Origin: Anaerolineaceae bacterium
Lineage (GTDB): Bacteria; Chloroflexota; Anaerolineae; Anaerolineales; Anaerolineaceae
Assembly: GCA_003524305.1 (NCBI GenBank)
Contig: DQHW01000042.1
Coordinates: 65,913 to 89,662, forward strand
DNA: 23,750 nt
Direction: 5' to 3'
Below are positions 14,125 to 21,562 of this stretch, in pieces; position 1 is the stretch's first letter, and each line of letters begins with the position of its first letter. The position numbers were made by a program, and so were the translations under genes. The notes beneath the pieces were generated by a model, which was not told the DNA's origin, ran no database searches, and saw only the letters and a list, made by a program, of their open reading frames with translations.

Positions 14125-14388
14125 TTGTTTGTGAATTCGAATAATGTTTCAAAAGAAATGGTAAAACCAATGCGAATTAACCGGCTCGTGTCGGTAATTT
14201 TGAATGGTGTCATGTTGGAAAAATTAGCTGTGGAACACGCTCACGATGTTGAAGCGATGGCTGATAGTTTGATGAACAACCTTGCTGGAACTGTTCAAAG
14301 AAACATCCTCACCCACGAAGTTGCTCACGTGGATCAGAACTTGAAAATGGAAATTGGCCGCCGCATCAATTTGCCACAAGCTGCATAA
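14125..14388 (+). CDS. Orphan small protein with an HEVAH motif
   Basis: An 87-residue mostly helical protein that I do not recognise. It has its own TATAAT at 14085 and a textbook terminator at 14410, which support a real gene. Residues 61-70 read ILTHEVAHVD, so H64-E65-x-x-H68 matches the zincin HExxH signature in a suitably uncharged context; H38 and H40 add further possible ligands. The protein is shorter than any usual metallopeptidase, so the match may be chance or a metal-binding trace. Start choice is uncertain: TTG 14125 has AGAG 7 bases upstream, GTG 14131 and ATG 14158 or 14170 are alternatives. No signal peptide or membrane segment. Confidence 0.6.
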   Translation: MFVNSNNVSKEMVKPMRINRLVSVILNGVMLEKLAVEHAHDVEAMADSLMNNLAGTVQRNILTHEVAHVDQNLKMEIGRRINLPQAA

Positions 14389-14409
14389 GGTTTTCTGATG
14401 AGCTGATAA

Positions 14410-14442
14410 GCACCCTCCACTTATGGCAGGGTGCTTTTTTTT
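14410..14442 (+). terminator. Strong intrinsic terminator after the orphan miniprotein
   Basis: GCACCCT (14410-14416) pairs with AGGGTGC (14428-14434) around an 11-base loop and is followed by eight Ts. Confidence 0.88.
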
Positions 14443-14515
14443 CACAAGATCGGGGGTTATTACGATTGTTGCCATCATACGAACATAATGGTTAATTAGA
14501 CTAAATTTATAATAT

Positions 14516-14544
14516 TTGACTATTTTATTTTTTTGAGATATCTT
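14516..14544 (+). promoter_or_regulatory. Candidate promoter for the VOC-family gene
   Basis: TTGACT (14516-14521, five of six) and TATCTT (14539-14544, four of six) are 17 bases apart, ending 25 bases before the ATG at 14570. A separate TATAAT lies at 14508-14513 without a clear -35. Confidence 0.45.
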
Positions 14545-14569
14545 TATCAAAATAAGAAAGGATAATAAA

Positions 14570-15046
14570 ATGTCAAAAATTACTCCATTTATGTGGTTTA
14601 CAGATCAGGCTGAAGAAGCTGCCAACCTTTACACATCCCTCTTTAAAAATTCGAAAATCCATTCGATTGCGCGTTATCCCGAGAACTCCCCAGGTCAGGC
14701 TGGCACCGTCATGACCGTCAGTTTTGAACTCGATGGACAGGAATTTACAGCCCTAAACGGCGGACCCTTGTTCCCTTTTAATGAATCCATATCATTTGTT
14801 GTTCAATGCGAAGATCAAGCAGAAGTGGACAAATATTGGAATGGTCTCACTGCCGACGGAGGCGTTGAAGTGCAGTGTGGTTGGTTGAAAGATAAATTCG
14901 GCGTTTCCTGGCAAATCGTACCCAAAATACTTGAAGAACTCATGAATGACACCGATACTAATAAAACCGACCGCGTGTACCAGGCGATGTTAAAAATGGT
15001 AAAACTCGATATTGAGGGATTGAAAAAAGCCTACGCAGGTGTATAA
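14570..15046 (+). CDS. VOC superfamily protein, PhnB/3-demethylubiquinone methyltransferase-like
   Basis: A 158-residue cytoplasmic protein of the glyoxalase/bleomycin-resistance fold. It opens with ITPFMWFTDQAEEAANLYTS, typical of PhnB-like proteins annotated as 3-demethylubiquinone-9 3-methyltransferase, continues with TVSFELDGQEFTALNGGP and the edge strand SFVVQCEDQAEVDKYW, and ends with GWLKDKFGVSWQIVPKIL. Despite the database name these are not methyltransferases by sequence; no SAM motif is present. Some relatives bind metals, but no full metal triad can be assigned here. The ATG has AAAGGATAATAAA upstream. Function unknown. Confidence 0.88.
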   Translation: MSKITPFMWFTDQAEEAANLYTSLFKNSKIHSIARYPENSPGQAGTVMTVSFELDGQEFTALNGGPLFPFNESISFVVQCEDQAEVDKYWNGLTADGGVEVQCGWLKDKFGVSWQIVPKILEELMNDTDTNKTDRVYQAMLKMVKLDIEGLKKAYAGV

Positions 15047-15050
15047 ATAT

Positions 15051-15069
15051 CGGTGAGGAGACCTCACCG
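15051..15069 (+). other. Perfect 8-bp tri-loop hairpin before the four-cysteine miniprotein
   Basis: CGGTGAGG (15051-15058) pairs exactly with CCTCACCG (15062-15069) over the loop AGA. It starts four bases after the VOC stop and ends immediately before an ATG at 15070, with no T run. It would hide the GAGGAG that could serve ATG 15070, favouring the start at 15106. Confidence 0.65.
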
Positions 15070-15105
15070 ATGGAGACAACAATTCAAAAACTCAAAGGGG
15101 CCAAC

Positions 15106-15309
15106 ATGGATATTGACCTGGCCACCCCTGCCGCTGATATCGCCTGGCAGCAAGACGCCTGCCCGTGGAATCAAGCCGAATCCACCAACAGTCACCGGTG
15201 CGCGGTCAAGAATGTATCCCTTTGTCCGCATTTTCGCGGTGTGGAATACCTGGATACGCTGCTTTGCAGTTATCCGACCGCGACCAAGGCCGCCATTCCA
15301 GGTGCCTGA
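15106..15309 (+). CDS. Four-cysteine miniprotein, possible metal-binding protein
   Basis: A 67-residue protein starting MDIDLATPAAD, with cysteines at 19, 32, 40 and 54 and histidines at 30 and 42. Segments DACPWN, HRCAVKNVSLCPHF and YLDTLLCSYP resemble a small conserved family I associate with Chloroflexi, though this is from memory and unchecked. The spacing C-x12-C-x7-C-x13-C could hold zinc or an Fe-S centre. The longer frame from ATG 15070 is less likely because a hairpin covers its ribosome site, while ATG 15106 has AAAGGGG 6 bases upstream. It probably shares a transcript with the VOC gene. Its TGA abuts the stop of the convergent antiporter gene. Confidence 0.7.
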   Translation: MDIDLATPAADIAWQQDACPWNQAESTNSHRCAVKNVSLCPHFRGVEYLDTLLCSYPTATKAAIPGA

Positions 15310-16857
15310 TCATTCTTCAAGGGCTGCCGATAAAACAACCTTGTGTTCTTCTTTATTGGGCAAAATGATCATCGCCATTACAGCCGCAAACACCATGGCA
15401 ATACTGGCTACCAAAAAAGCTTCTTTCATACCGTTTACAAAAGCTTGTTGTGAGGTTAATTCCACAAGGTTCGCCAATTCTGGCGCCAATCCCCTGGCTG
15501 CCACCATGGCGCTTTGCACGCTCCCACTGATGGAATCCATCACCCCACCTGCCAAACCGGATTGCCCAGCCAAAACACCCACATCAGAGCGGTAGATGCC
15601 ATTCATCAACGCGCCTAAAATAGCCACCCCCAATGCTCCGCCAAGTTGGCGGGTGGTGTCGTTCATGGCGGAGCCTATGCCAGCGCGGTTGGGCGGTAGA
15701 GAGTTCATGATCGCAGTTGTGGCAGGGCTCATCGTTAACCCGATGCCAAATCCGTTCAGGAACAAAACCAGCAAAACAATCCAGTAATTAATATGCAATC
15801 CCGCGGTTTGCGAAAACAAGAAGGCTGAAAGGCCCGATAGAATCAACCCGATACTCATGGTGAGCTTGGTGCCTAATTTGCGGTTCACCCGAACTGAGAG
15901 CATGGTGGATGTGAAAACAAAAGGTGTCATCGGCAGCATGCACAACGCCGCTTTGATGGGTGTGAATCCTTCAATGGTTTGAAAATATTGGCTGTAAAGA
16001 TACATGCAGCCCATCATGGCAAACGCACTGATGGTCAGTGACACGTTGGCTCCGGTAAAATTCTTGTTTTTAAAAAACTCCAGCGGTAGCATGGGATTGG
16101 TGGAATGTTTTTCCCACAGGATAAAGCCTGTGATAAAGATCACAGCGATTGCAAACGACACCCACACCATTGGCGCGGACCAGCCCTTCTCACCGACCAG
16201 GATCATGGCATACACCAGTGAAACTACGCCTACAAACGAAAAAGCCACACCCGGAAAATCCGGTTTGGGTGTGCGTGCGTCTTTTGATTCAGGTACATAC
16301 AAAACACAGCCGAGGATGCCGATAACCACCACTGGCAAGTTAAGGTAAAAGACTGATGACCAGTGAAATGCCGAGATCAATAATCCGCCGATGATCGGAC
16401 CAATGCCCGCCCCAATGGAAAAGATACTAGACCAGATGGCAATGGCCTTGGCGCGCTGCTTGCCTTCACGGTAAACATCAATCAAAATGGAAAGCGTCGA
16501 AGGCATGATCAATGCGCCGGCCAATCCCAACAAGGCGCGGCAGCCGATCAACATGATTGTGGATACAGATAGAGCCGCCCCCAGCGAACCAACCCCAAAA
16601 AGCGCCAGCCCGATGATCAAAAAACGTTTGCGGCCGTAACGATCGCCGAGCGCCCCGGTGGTGATGAGCAGCGAGGCAAAGATCAGGGTGTAGGCATCCA
16701 CGACCCACTGCAGTTCTCCGGTGGTTGCTTTAAAATCTGCCGCAATGGAAGGTAGCGCCAGGTTAAGCACGGTGGCATCAATCGAAATAATGAAAAGGGA
16801 GATGCACATGACTCCCAGAACAAGCCAGCGGCTTTGATTCTTTGTTGATAATTCCAT
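15310..16857 (-). CDS. MFS multidrug antiporter, DHA2 family (EmrB/QacA-like, 14 TM)
   Basis: A 515-residue inner-membrane drug:proton antiporter. TM1 has the DHA2 signature with a membrane acid (SIDATVLNLALPSI); motif A is GALGDRYGRKR after TM2, and motif C-like GAGIGPIIGGLL lies in TM5. The hydrophobic pattern fits 14 helices, with the two extra ones in the middle. The C-terminal segment ends with a charged tail, NKEEHKVVLSAALEE. A TTG at 16872 extends the frame, but ATG 16857 has GGAG 9 bases upstream and begins MELSTKNQ. It lies 24 bases after the MarR gene, in one operon, so expression is probably induced by MarR ligands. Substrates cannot be predicted. Confidence 0.93.
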   Translation of the reverse strand: MELSTKNQSRWLVLGVMCISLFIISIDATVLNLALPSIAADFKATTGELQWVVDAYTLIFASLLITTGALGDRYGRKRFLIIGLALFGVGSLGAALSVSTIMLIGCRALLGLAGALIMPSTLSILIDVYREGKQRAKAIAIWSSIFSIGAGIGPIIGGLLISAFHWSSVFYLNLPVVVIGILGCVLYVPESKDARTPKPDFPGVAFSFVGVVSLVYAMILVGEKGWSAPMVWVSFAIAVIFITGFILWEKHSTNPMLPLEFFKNKNFTGANVSLTISAFAMMGCMYLYSQYFQTIEGFTPIKAALCMLPMTPFVFTSTMLSVRVNRKLGTKLTMSIGLILSGLSAFLFSQTAGLHINYWIVLLVLFLNGFGIGLTMSPATTAIMNSLPPNRAGIGSAMNDTTRQLGGALGVAILGALMNGIYRSDVGVLAGQSGLAGGVMDSISGSVQSAMVAARGLAPELANLVELTSQQAFVNGMKEAFLVASIAMVFAAVMAMIILPNKEEHKVVLSAALEE

Positions 16858-16881
16858 GAGTCTTTGCTCCAATGGGTTGGG

Positions 16882-17307
16882 TTATTCTCGCGTAAGGTTT
16901 TGATGGATGCGTTCAAGATATTGATGTAAGAGCGTTAGTTCTTCTACGTTGAAACCTGCAAATGCGGCTGCATCCATTTTTTGGGTTTGTTCGACTGCTT
17001 GAGCCAGTTTGATCCTGCCAGCATCGGTCAGAAAGATGCGTGAACAGCGGCTATCCAGCGCATCTGTGCGCCGCTCAATCAACCCTGAATGCTCCATGCG
17101 TGTCAAAAGGTTGGTCAGTGTCGCGGGAGTCAGCTCCAGCTTTTCGGCTAATTCAGTTTGGGTGACCCCTTCGCGGTCTCCCAAATTGAACAACACCTGG
17201 GGCTGTCCGCGGAAAAGGCCAATTTCACCAAACATGCGCGACGCCTGGTTGTGATGCGCTCGACTGACGAGAAATAAACGATATCCGAGGTTATGATTTT
17301 TTGTCAT
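16882..17307 (-). CDS. MarR-family transcriptional regulator
   Basis: A 141-residue winged-helix dimeric repressor. Recognisable parts are the helix GVTQTELAEKLELTPATLTN (about 47-66), the wing LIERRTDALDSRCSRIFLTDAG and flanking dimerisation helices. MarR proteins release DNA on binding phenolics or other small molecules, or on thiol oxidation; the cysteine in the wing (DSRCSR) is noteworthy but not proven to sense anything. It is the first gene of the MarR-antiporter operon, behind a promoter with consensus hexamers overlapped by the palindrome at 17321-17338, so autoregulation is expected. The Shine-Dalgarno sequence is weak (GGGTGACCA before ATG). Confidence 0.93.
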   Translation of the reverse strand: MTKNHNLGYRLFLVSRAHHNQASRMFGEIGLFRGQPQVLFNLGDREGVTQTELAEKLELTPATLTNLLTRMEHSGLIERRTDALDSRCSRIFLTDAGRIKLAQAVEQTQKMDAAAFAGFNVEELTLLHQYLERIHQNLTRE

Positions 17308-17320
17308 TGGTCACCCAAAT

Positions 17321-17338
17321 TAATTAGCTTGCTAATTA
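17321..17338. promoter_or_regulatory. SlyA/MarR-type operator palindrome
   Basis: TAATTAGC-TT-GCTAATTA is an 18-bp perfect inverted repeat. Its minus-strand core, TTAGCAAGCTAA, equals the known SlyA-family consensus. It overlaps the -10 box and predicted start of the marR promoter, so binding would block RNA polymerase. Confidence 0.8.
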
Positions 17339-17362
17339 TATATTGACACAAGTAATTGTCAA
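17335..17362 (-). promoter_or_regulatory. Promoter of the marR-antiporter operon with consensus hexamers
   Basis: On the minus strand TTGACA (complement of 17357-17362) and TATAAT (complement of 17335-17340) are exact consensus hexamers 16 bases apart. Such a strong promoter fits a tightly repressed operon. Confidence 0.8.
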
Positions 17363-17386
17363 GATTTTTGCATTGTTTGCTACAAT
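17356..17386 (+). promoter_or_regulatory. Candidate divergent promoter for the MBL-led gene run
   Basis: TACAAT (17381-17386) preceded by TGC gives an extended -10. TTGTCA (17356-17361) lies 19 bases upstream, slightly long. It overlaps the -35 region of the marR promoter, so the two may compete. Confidence 0.45.
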
Positions 17387-17447
17387 TCATTTATTCAGAC
17401 CTTTGTTTGGGTGGGGTATCAAAATACCATCAGAAAGTGAAATCAAA

Positions 17448-18113
17448 ATGGAAAAATCAATTCTACGGATCGATATGGGTTTTGTAAATGCCTACCTGCT
17501 TCAAGCCGGAGAGGGTTTCATTTTGGTAGACACCGGCATTGGTGATGTGTGGACCAAGCTGGAAAGCGAGTTGTTATTGCAAGGCTGTCTGCCTGAACGA
17601 TTGAAACTGGTTATTCTGACCCACGGCGACATGGACCACGCCGGCAACTGCAAGAAACTGCAACAAAAATACGGCGTCAGTATCGCCATTCATCAGGGAG
17701 ACTATGAAATGGTTTCCACGGGTGTATCCAGACGCAGGAGTGCCAATACCTTGACCGGCAGAATTATGACCTGGATGGCCGCCAGAATGAAAGATACTTC
17801 CGGTTGCTTTGAGCCCAACCTCTATCTTGAAGACGGACAAAGCCTGCAAGAATTTGGCCTGGATGCAACCGTAATTCACACGCCTGGTCATACCCGGGGA
17901 TCCATATCCATTCTGACAGCGGCAGGCGACTTAATCGTCGGAGATACCCTCTCGAATCGTCGAAAACCCAAAACCGCAGATCTTTTTGAAGATGCGTTGC
18001 AATTGAAGACGAGCCTTGCAAAACTGCGCGATTTACAAGCCAACATGATTTATCCTGGCCACGGTAAACCTTTTCGGTTTCAAGATTTTCTCGCCATAAC
18101 AAAAGACTTATAG
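17448..18113 (+). CDS. Metallo-beta-lactamase fold hydrolase
   Basis: A 221-residue cytoplasmic MBL-fold hydrolase. The first metal motif is THGDMDH: H59, D61, D63 and H64, where D61 replaces the second histidine of the usual HxHxDH, a variant seen in a branch of this superfamily. Further ligands are H148 (HTPGHTRGS), D166 (IVGDTLSN) and H205 (YPGHGKPF). The early strand AGEGFILVDTGIG is typical. The frame is open back to a TTG at 17343, but the extra 35 residues resemble translated promoter DNA, and ATG 17448 has AAAGTGA upstream and a normal family N-terminus. It is the first gene of a run of six, divergent from marR. Substrate unknown. Confidence 0.9.
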   Translation: MEKSILRIDMGFVNAYLLQAGEGFILVDTGIGDVWTKLESELLLQGCLPERLKLVILTHGDMDHAGNCKKLQQKYGVSIAIHQGDYEMVSTGVSRRRSANTLTGRIMTWMAARMKDTSGCFEPNLYLEDGQSLQEFGLDATVIHTPGHTRGSISILTAAGDLIVGDTLSNRRKPKTADLFEDALQLKTSLAKLRDLQANMIYPGHGKPFRFQDFLAITKDL

Positions 18114-18142
18114 TTCACTACGGGATAATCGTGGAATACATT

Positions 18143-18595
18143 ATGGAACTGCGAAAATTAGTGGGACACCAGCCATTGATCATGGTTGGTGCGACCATGC
18201 TTTTAATAAATCAACAACAAGAATTATTAATGATCAAACGAACAGATAATCTTTGTTGGGGAGTACCAGGCGGATCAATCGAATTAGGCGAATCTCTTGA
18301 AGAATGCGCCAGCCGAGAAACATGTGAAGAAGTCGGAATTAAGGTAGATCAACTGAAATTATTTGGTATTTATTCCGGGGAAGAGATGCATTACACCTAT
18401 CCAAATGGTGATGAAGTCTATATGGTGTCTGCTGTTTTCCTCTCAAAAATTAACCATGAATGTATTCAACTCAATTTGGATGAGCATAGTGCTTATCGGT
18501 TTTTTAAGCTCAATGAAATCCCTGATGAAGTCAGCCCGCCCATTAAACCCATCTTGCGTGATTTAATTTCAACCTACAAGGAATCGCATGCCTGA
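18143..18595 (+). CDS. Nudix hydrolase
   Basis: A 150-residue pyrophosphohydrolase. The Nudix box occupies about residues 44-66: G44, E50, R58-E59, E62-E63 and G65 follow G-x5-E-x7-RE-x2-EE-x-G, so magnesium binding and catalysis should be intact. It opens with the strand PLIMVGATMLLINQQ and has WGVPGGSIELGES leading into the box. Substrate (nucleoside diphosphate derivative) cannot be told. A GTG at 18131 extends the frame by four codons; ATG 18143, with GTGGA 7 bases upstream, is chosen. Its last 8 bases overlap the start of the ABC ATPase gene, which implies translational coupling. Confidence 0.9.
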   Translation: MELRKLVGHQPLIMVGATMLLINQQQELLMIKRTDNLCWGVPGGSIELGESLEECASRETCEEVGIKVDQLKLFGIYSGEEMHYTYPNGDEVYMVSAVFLSKINHECIQLNLDEHSAYRFFKLNEIPDEVSPPIKPILRDLISTYKESHA

Positions 18596-19523
18596 AATCG
18601 CTTTGCAAACCCGTCATCTATCAAAGAAATACGGTGCACTAACTGCCGTCTCGGATCTCAACCTCGAAGTCTACGAGGGAGAAGTTTTTGGTTTTCTCGG
18701 CCCCAATGGCGCAGGCAAGACCACTTCGATTAATATGTTATGCGGCTTGCTCAAACTCAACAGCGGCGAGGTACTGATTCACGGCACTTTGCTAGACAGC
18801 CGCTCAGATATGCAGCAGCGGGTGGGTGTCTGCCCCCAATCCATCATCTTGTGGAATTCACTGACCTGCATTGAACAACTGGTCTTCATCGGCGAGATGT
18901 ATGACATCCCCGCTAAAGCAGCCCGCTCTCGTGGAGAACACCTGCTTGAAGTTATGCAGTTAACCGAAAAACGCGATCAATTGGCGAAAACGTTGTCAGG
19001 GGGCATGCAGCGGCGTCTTAACCTGATCATGGCGCTTGTGCATGACCCAGAAATCCTGGTGCTGGATGAACCGGAAGCCGGGCTGGACCCCCAAAGCCGG
19101 GTCTTGGTGCGCGACTTCATCAAGTCACTGGCTCGCAAAAAAACCGTCATCCTCACCACTCATAACATGGATGAAGCCGACCGTGTCGCTGATCGCGTCG
19201 CCATCATCGACCACGGCCAACTCTTGGCGCTCGGCACCCCTGACGAACTCAAAACCAGGGTAGGTCAGGGTGATGTGCTTGAATTCACCATGCTTGAACC
19301 AGCCATGGCAAATCGATACCTTTCGTTATTGTCACCCTTGTGTGCAAATATTACAACCAACGGGGATGAGCTGATTCTGCGCAGCCGTGGAATTGTTGAA
19401 CTGCTGCCTCGCATCCTTGAAACCTTGCAAACCAATGCACTTCATCCCGGTGATTTACGCTTGCGGCAAAATTCGCTTGAAGATGTATTTATCACCCTCA
19501 CCGGAAGGAGGCTGCGCGAATGA
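18588..19523 (+). CDS. ABC transporter ATP-binding protein (ABC-2 / DrrA-like)
   Basis: A 311-residue cytoplasmic ATPase of the drug/polysaccharide/heme export class. Walker A is GPNGAGKT (38-45), Q-loop Q83, signature LSGGMQ (135-140), Walker B ILVLDE (155-160), D-loop GLDP and switch H191 (TTHNMDEAD). The C-terminal 85 residues after VGQGDVLEF form the accessory domain common in DrrA-type proteins. Start overlaps the Nudix gene by 8 bases, and its stop overlaps the permease start by 4 (ATGA), so Nudix, ATPase and permease are one coupled unit. Substrate unknown; efflux of a toxic or signalling small molecule is inferred. Confidence 0.95.
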   Translation: MPEIALQTRHLSKKYGALTAVSDLNLEVYEGEVFGFLGPNGAGKTTSINMLCGLLKLNSGEVLIHGTLLDSRSDMQQRVGVCPQSIILWNSLTCIEQLVFIGEMYDIPAKAARSRGEHLLEVMQLTEKRDQLAKTLSGGMQRRLNLIMALVHDPEILVLDEPEAGLDPQSRVLVRDFIKSLARKKTVILTTHNMDEADRVADRVAIIDHGQLLALGTPDELKTRVGQGDVLEFTMLEPAMANRYLSLLSPLCANITTNGDELILRSRGIVELLPRILETLQTNALHPGDLRLRQNSLEDVFITLTGRRLRE

Positions 19524-20671
19524 GACTGATGCGTGTATTTCTCAAAAGCATGCGCGAACAATTGCGCAGTTATTGGCTGCTTATCCTTTCGATTAGCATT
19601 GCCCCGATGTTTGTCTTGCTTTATTGGATGATCACAGGCGGCGGTTCCACCACTTATCGCGTTTTGATCATTAATCTTGATGGTCAGACTGCTGGTTCAG
19701 TCAGCACAACGGTCATTGAAAAGATCCAGCAACTCAGTTACGCAGATGGACAGCCGATTCTAAAAGTAACCTTGATTGAAGATCAAACCACTGCCGAGAC
19801 AAAACTAAGAAACCGTGAAGCCACCGCTTTGATGATTTTTCCCGAGGGTTTTTCATCCACCCTGGTGGCTGCTGAATCAGGTCGAAGCGTTGACCCTGTC
19901 TCATTGACCTTGATTGGCGACCTGACCAATCCATACTATCCAATGGTTTCGATAATGGCCGTTTCTGCCGTGGATGAGTATGTAAAAGATATGATCGGTC
20001 AATATTCGCCGGTGATACTCAATGAAATTCCGCTGGGCGCATCTGCAGCCCGCACCGAATTCGAAATATACGTGCCGGCCTTGCTCATTCTGGCAGTGGT
20101 CATGCTGATCTTCCAGGTCGCCATGACCATCACCCGCGAGGTGGAAAACGGCACACTCCGCCGTTTGCAAATGACAAAAATGACCGCCTTTGACCTGCTC
20201 GGCGGCATCAGCCTCACCCAGGTGCTGATTGGTGTAAGTTGCGTGTTGCTTACTTTTCTCACCGCCAGTCTGTTGGGGTTCCACAGCCAGGGACCGTTGT
20301 GGGTGGCTGTTCTGATTGGGGCAGTCACCAGTTTTTCAATCGTAGGGGTTGGCTTGATGATTGCCTGTTTGGCTCGCACGGTCAGTGAAGCCTTCATTTA
20401 CTCCAACTTTCCATTGATCTTTTTGATGTTCTTCACTGGTGCAGTCTTTCCTATCCCGCCTATGCCTATTTTCACAGTCGCCGGGCGCACCATCGGTATG
20501 TTTGACTTTCTGCCGCCCACGCATGCCATTGTTGCCCTCAACAAGGTGCTTACATTGGGCGCAGGTTTGAAAGACGTGATCTATGAATTAAGCATGCTGT
20601 TGATCTTGTCAACAATTTACTTTGGAATTGGTGTTTGGCTATTTAATAAAATAAGGCTTAAACACAGTTAA
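19520..20671 (+). CDS. ABC-2 type permease
   Basis: A 383-residue membrane subunit that pairs with the preceding ATPase. TM1 is at about residues 17-38, followed by an outward domain of about 130 residues (VLIINLDGQTAGS to VILNEIPLG). Five further helices fill the C-terminal half, beginning FEIYVPALLILAVVMLIFQ. EVENGTLRRLQMTKM after TM2 is the usual coupling-helix signature (E-x-x-x-G-T-x-x-x-L), and PTHAIVALNKVLTLG is the conserved segment before the last helix. Coupled to the ATPase by a 4-base overlap. One ATPase plus one permease would assemble as a homodimeric 2+2 exporter. Confidence 0.92.
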   Translation: MRLMRVFLKSMREQLRSYWLLILSISIAPMFVLLYWMITGGGSTTYRVLIINLDGQTAGSVSTTVIEKIQQLSYADGQPILKVTLIEDQTTAETKLRNREATALMIFPEGFSSTLVAAESGRSVDPVSLTLIGDLTNPYYPMVSIMAVSAVDEYVKDMIGQYSPVILNEIPLGASAARTEFEIYVPALLILAVVMLIFQVAMTITREVENGTLRRLQMTKMTAFDLLGGISLTQVLIGVSCVLLTFLTASLLGFHSQGPLWVAVLIGAVTSFSIVGVGLMIACLARTVSEAFIYSNFPLIFLMFFTGAVFPIPPMPIFTVAGRTIGMFDFLPPTHAIVALNKVLTLGAGLKDVIYELSMLLILSTIYFGIGVWLFNKIRLKHS

Positions 20672-20694
20672 ACCATTATTGAATTGAGGCAATT

Positions 20695-21519
20695 ATGAGT
20701 AAGACAGTTTTTATCACCGGAGCGTCAAGCGGCATAGGGCTTCACACTGCTTTGTACTTCTACGACCAGGGGTGGAATGTGATTGCGACAATGCGCAATC
20801 CTGATAAACGTAAAACTTTGCTGCACGAAAAAAGCCTACCTGACCTGGTGCATCTGGATGTAACCGATGGAGCATCCATCCAGACGGCTTTGAAATATGC
20901 AACAGATAAATATCAAAAGATTGATGTGTTGATCAATAATGCCGGTTACGCAGTCTATGGTCCCTTTGAATCATCCACACCTGAACAGATCAAAAAGCAG
21001 TTCGAAACCAATGTTTTTGGTTTGATGGAAATGACGCGTGCAGTGCTTCCGATTTTTCGCACTCAGCAAGATGGGCTGGTGATCAATATCACCTCCATGG
21101 GCGGACGGATCGGCTTTCCGCTCTACTCAATTTACAACGCTACCAAATGGGCGGTCGAAGGTTTTTCTGAGTCTCTGCAATATGAATTTAAATCCCACAA
21201 CATTCGCATCAAAACCATCGAGCCTGGTGTAATAAAAACCGACTTTTACGACCGCTCGCTTGACCGTAGTGAAAACAACTTTGAAAATGATCCTTATGCC
21301 GAAATTCTGCAACGAGCTCAAAAATCACTGGGTGAAGGCAGCATGGGGTCAGGTTCAGAACCTTTTATGGTGGCAAAGGCAATTTTTCGTGCTGCCACGG
21401 ACGGCAGTCGTCGGTTGCGCTACCCCATTGGTTTAGATGCAAAATTGGTTAATTTTCTGCGTGCCATCCTGCCGTCGCAATGGCTCTTTTCGATCCTCGA
21501 GAAATTCACTCTTGGTTAA
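20695..21519 (+). CDS. Short-chain dehydrogenase/reductase (classical SDR)
   Basis: A 274-residue cytoplasmic NAD(P)-dependent oxidoreductase. The cofactor motif is TGASSGIG (8-15), followed by NNAGYA. The catalytic residues are S134 (ITSMGG), Y147 and K151 (YNATK), with classical spacing. TMRNPDK after the second strand, with an arginine, suggests NADP preference (inference). PGVIKTDF follows the active site as usual. It lies 23 bases after the permease stop, so it probably belongs to the same transcript. Substrate unknown. Confidence 0.93.
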   Translation: MSKTVFITGASSGIGLHTALYFYDQGWNVIATMRNPDKRKTLLHEKSLPDLVHLDVTDGASIQTALKYATDKYQKIDVLINNAGYAVYGPFESSTPEQIKKQFETNVFGLMEMTRAVLPIFRTQQDGLVINITSMGGRIGFPLYSIYNATKWAVEGFSESLQYEFKSHNIRIKTIEPGVIKTDFYDRSLDRSENNFENDPYAEILQRAQKSLGEGSMGSGSEPFMVAKAIFRAATDGSRRLRYPIGLDAKLVNFLRAILPSQWLFSILEKFTLG

Positions 21520-21562
21520 ATAACAGCCTTTCGCAATCATCTTAATTCACACAGGATATTTC

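Noticed and set aside
14570..15046. Ubiquinone methyltransferase function for the VOC protein
   Set aside because: No SAM-binding motif; the name is inherited from a misannotated family and the fold is VOC/PhnB-like.
15053..15595. 180-residue plus-strand frame across the miniprotein and antiporter end
   Set aside because: It lies antisense to the conserved antiporter and overlaps the better supported miniprotein; composition is Pro/Ala/Thr-rich with no family features.
17343..17447. Extended N-terminus of the MBL-fold protein from TTG 17343
   Set aside because: The added 35 residues would be translated from the promoter region, and ATG 17448 has a ribosome site and matches family starts.
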